A stretch of DNA of 6,813 nucleotides, from contig CAIWDQ010000314.1 in NCBI GenBank assembly GCA_903911455.1, positions 1-6,813 on the forward strand. The letters are read 5' to 3'. Position numbers and translations under genes: made by a program. Position 1 is the first letter of the stretch. Each line of letters starts with the position of its first letter. The notes under the pieces were generated by a model. It was not told the DNA's origin, did no database searches, and saw only the letters and a program-made list of their open reading frames with translations. This document shows positions 5,417-6,813 of this stretch, piece by piece. This stretch comes from an uncultured bacterium. Lineage in GTDB: Bacteria > Bacteroidota > Bacteroidia > Bacteroidales > JACABE01.

Positions 5417-5424
5417 TATTTTTG
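5417..5424 (+). promoter_or_regulatory. Putative -7 box for the EamA transporter gene
   Basis: TATTTTTG fits TAnnTTTG and continues GCAAAC, as at the tRNA promoter. It would give a leader of about 95 bases. The nearest upstream TTTG is 25 bases away, longer than usual, so the -33 element is uncertain. Confidence 0.35.
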
Positions 5425-5442
5425 CAAACGATTTCAGGTATG

Positions 5443-5450
5443 CAAAGATA
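5443..5450 (-). promoter_or_regulatory. Putative -7 box for the phosphodiesterase gene
   Basis: The minus strand reads TATCTTTG followed by CA, identical to the rho and DUF4293 boxes. The predicted start is near 5436. No TTTG is found at the usual -33 distance. It faces the opposite-strand box at 5417-5424 only 18 bases away. Confidence 0.45.
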
Positions 5451-5526
5451 GTATTTTAGATTCTAAAGTGCATCATATAATTATACTGATATATCAACAT
5501 ATTTTAAATTAACTAATAAACATAAA

Positions 5527-6429
5527 TTGAAAACAGTTAGAATAAGAACCTATCTTTTTGCACTTTTATCTATGATATTCTGGGGAATGTCGTTTGTGTG
5601 GACAAAGATAGTATTTGAATTTTACCATCCTATAACTACTGTATTTCTTAGATTAGTTATTTCTTCCACTATATTATATATTGTATTCAAATTATCAGGC
5701 AAGCTGGAAAAAATTGACAGGTCCCATCTTAAATTATTATTCTTAACTGCAGTATTTGAACCTTTTCTTTATTTTCTTGGAGAAAATTTTGGGTTAAGAT
5801 TAGTTGAGCCAACAATAGCATCAGTTATTATTGCAACTATACCTGTTTTTACATCAGTGTTTGCCTTTTTAATTATAAAAGAGAAGTTAAGTATACTAAA
5901 TATATTAGGTTTGATTTTATCTTTTATAGGTATTATTGTGATGGTTATGGATAGGAAATTTAATTTTATGTTTTCTCCTAAAGGGATAGCATTATTGTTC
6001 TTAGCAGTGTTCTCTGCAGTTGGTTATGGGATATCTTTAAAGAAGCTTTCTCATGTTTATTCTCCATTTTCTATCATTACTTATCAAAACATGATAGGTT
6101 TGATCTTATTCATGCCATTATTTTTTATCTTTGATTTCAGTCATTTTATAACTGTTAAACCAAATCTAAGATTAATAGGGTCACTGTTGCAACTATCAAT
6201 ATTTGCTTCATCGTTAGCATTTATTTGTTGGGTGTATGTTATAAAGCATCTAGGTGTAAGTAAGGCTAGTATCTTCACAAATCTGATTCCAATCATAACA
6301 GCAATATTCTCTTACTTTATTTTAAAAGAGATGTTTACATTTAATAAGATCATTGGGATGATAATTGTAATTGCAGGTGTTTCTCTATCACAAATTGAAA
6401 AACTAATATTAAAATTTGACAGGAAGTAA
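5527..6429 (+). CDS. EamA/DMT superfamily transporter, TTG start
   Basis: The 300-residue product is almost wholly hydrophobic and fits ten membrane helices in two EamA repeats (about 10-141 and 154-288). Family marks are FWGMSFVWTKI near the N-terminus, GENFGLRLVEPTIASVI at 85-101 with VFAFLIIKEKL at 111-121 in repeat one, and the matching SKASIFTNLIPIITAIFSYFILKEMF at 245-270 in repeat two. Members export amino acids, nucleosides or other metabolites; the substrate cannot be read from sequence. The start is TTG: upstream the frame is open to a stop at 5464-5466 without ATG or GTG, and the next in-frame ATG lies inside the first helix. Thus MKTVRIRTYLF, with a basic cytoplasmic N-terminus, is the sensible beginning. 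The gene stands alone, with no clear intrinsic terminator between it and the tRNAs. Confidence 0.92.
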   Translation: MKTVRIRTYLFALLSMIFWGMSFVWTKIVFEFYHPITTVFLRLVISSTILYIVFKLSGKLEKIDRSHLKLLFLTAVFEPFLYFLGENFGLRLVEPTIASVIIATIPVFTSVFAFLIIKEKLSILNILGLILSFIGIIVMVMDRKFNFMFSPKGIALLFLAVFSAVGYGISLKKLSHVYSPFSIITYQNMIGLILFMPLFFIFDFSHFITVKPNLRLIGSLLQLSIFASSLAFICWVYVIKHLGVSKASIFTNLIPIITAIFSYFILKEMFTFNKIIGMIIVIAGVSLSQIEKLILKFDRK

Positions 6430-6516
6430 GTTTTTGAATACTAGGGTTTGAAAGAATAAGTTTCATTATTTTGAATTTTTTTTCAAGAAAATGATAGATA
6501 TTTTGAATTACTTTAT

Positions 6517-6524
6517 TAATTTTG
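6517..6524 (+). promoter_or_regulatory. Putative -7 box of the tRNA operon
   Basis: TAATTTTG fits TAnnTTTG and is followed by CAAACC. It places the transcript start near 6531, about 12 bases before tRNA-Met. No -33 TTTG lies at the expected spacing. Confidence 0.45.
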
Positions 6525-6542
6525 CAAACCCTTTTAAAAGAC

Positions 6543-6616
6543 GGCGAGGTAGCTCAGTTGGTTAGAGCGTCGGATTCATAACCCGGAGGTCACGAGTTCA
6601 ATTCTCGTTCTCGCTA
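6543..6616 (+). tRNA. tRNA-Met (CAT anticodon, elongator type)
   Basis: A full cloverleaf folds: acceptor GGCGAGG with TCTCGCT (five Watson-Crick pairs, with G-U at both ends of the stem), D stem GCTC/GAGC with an AGTTGGTTA loop, anticodon CAT at 6577-6579 in loop TTCATAA, T stem ACGAG/CTCGT with loop TTCAATT, discriminator A at 6616. CCA is not encoded. The anticodon stem TCGGA/CCCGG has an A-C apposition next to the loop and a terminal T-G pair. The acceptor and D arm fit an elongator tRNA-Met rather than the initiator; a lysidine-modified tRNA-Ile with CAT is the main alternative. Confidence 0.9.
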
Positions 6617-6640
6617 CTGAACAAAGATGTTCTATAAAAT

Positions 6641-6713
6641 TGACCTGTGGTGTAATTGGCAACACGTCTGATTCTGGATCAGAAGAGTTTAGGTTCGAGA
6701 CCTAACAGGACAA
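6641..6713 (+). tRNA. tRNA-Gln (CTG anticodon)
   Basis: The cloverleaf has D stem GTGT/ACAC, anticodon stem TCTGA/TCAGA (perfect) with loop TTCTGGA and anticodon CTG at 6674-6676, T stem TTAGG/CCTAA with loop TTCGAGA, and discriminator A at 6713. CCA is not encoded. The acceptor TGACCTG/CAGGACA pairs U1-A72 and G2-C71 as in other glutamine tRNAs, but bases 3 and 70 are A and A. It follows tRNA-Met after 24 bases and is probably cotranscribed with it. A TTG-anticodon partner would be needed elsewhere to read CAA. Confidence 0.93.
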
Positions 6714-6725
6714 CTTAAATATCAG

Positions 6726-6765
6726 ACACTTACACATTCAAATGTGTAGGTGTTTTTTGTTTCTT
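6726..6765 (+). terminator. Intrinsic terminator of the tRNA operon
   Basis: Arms 6726-6737 and 6742-6753 form a 12-bp stem (one G-U) closed by a TCAA loop, followed by a T-rich run (six T at 6753-6758, then GTTTCTT). It begins 13 bases after tRNA-Gln, the expected place for the end of the tRNA transcript. The remaining bases to the window end show nothing recognisable. Confidence 0.85.
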
Positions 6766-6813
6766 GCCAGGTTTTGGGGGAATACAAAATGATTTTTTGG
6801 CCAGTTAAATTCC

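Noticed and set aside
6714..6813. Attachment site or integrase-linked island downstream of the tRNA genes
   Set aside because: No duplicate of a tRNA 3' end and no integrase frame are visible before the window ends.

Overview
The window looks like a chromosomal segment of a low-GC member of the Bacteroidota. The order cannot be fixed from the sequence; Bacteroidales/Marinilabiliales or a flavobacterial relative would fit. Three things point there. Nearly every predicted start is preceded by the Bacteroidota -7 box TAnnTTTG, usually extended to TTTGCA, and Shine-Dalgarno sequences are absent. Rho carries the long charged insert typical of this phylum. The neighbours include a DUF4293 protein and the N-terminus of a secreted ENKGQF-type protein, both Bacteroidota families.

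Layout, left to right. (1) 1-305, minus: the first 101 codons of a secreted protein that runs off the left edge and contains an in-frame heptamer repeat. (2) 306-557: an AT-rich spacer with a terminator and two short palindromic repeats. (3) 558-1484, minus: an unrecognised protein with a helical N-terminal part and a carboxypeptidase-regulatory-like beta domain. (4) 1485-2204: 720 bases without a credible gene, holding a 21-bp tandem array (1624-1850), a strong terminator hairpin and two further repeat families. (5) 2205-4142, minus: rho, with a roughly 230-residue disordered insert built partly from tandem repeats. (6) 4143-4431: a divergent promoter region with two well-formed promoters. 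(7) 4432-4881, plus: a DUF4293 four-helix membrane protein. (8) 4886-5377, minus: a YfcE/MJ0936-type phosphodiesterase that converges on it with 4 bases between stop codons. (9) 5527-6429, plus: an EamA/DMT transporter starting at TTG. (10) 6543-6713, plus: tRNA-Met(CAT) and tRNA-Gln(CTG), closed by a strong terminator at 6726-6765.

The genes do not form one pathway. Most are separate single-gene transcription units of a housekeeping region. The unusual content is in repeats: the heptamer array inside a secreted-protein gene, where one variant base replaces a stop codon; the helically phased 21-bp array; a palindromic element present twice, each time between direct repeats; and the repeat-built Rho insert. 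No defence system, CRISPR array, transposase or other complete accessory system is visible.
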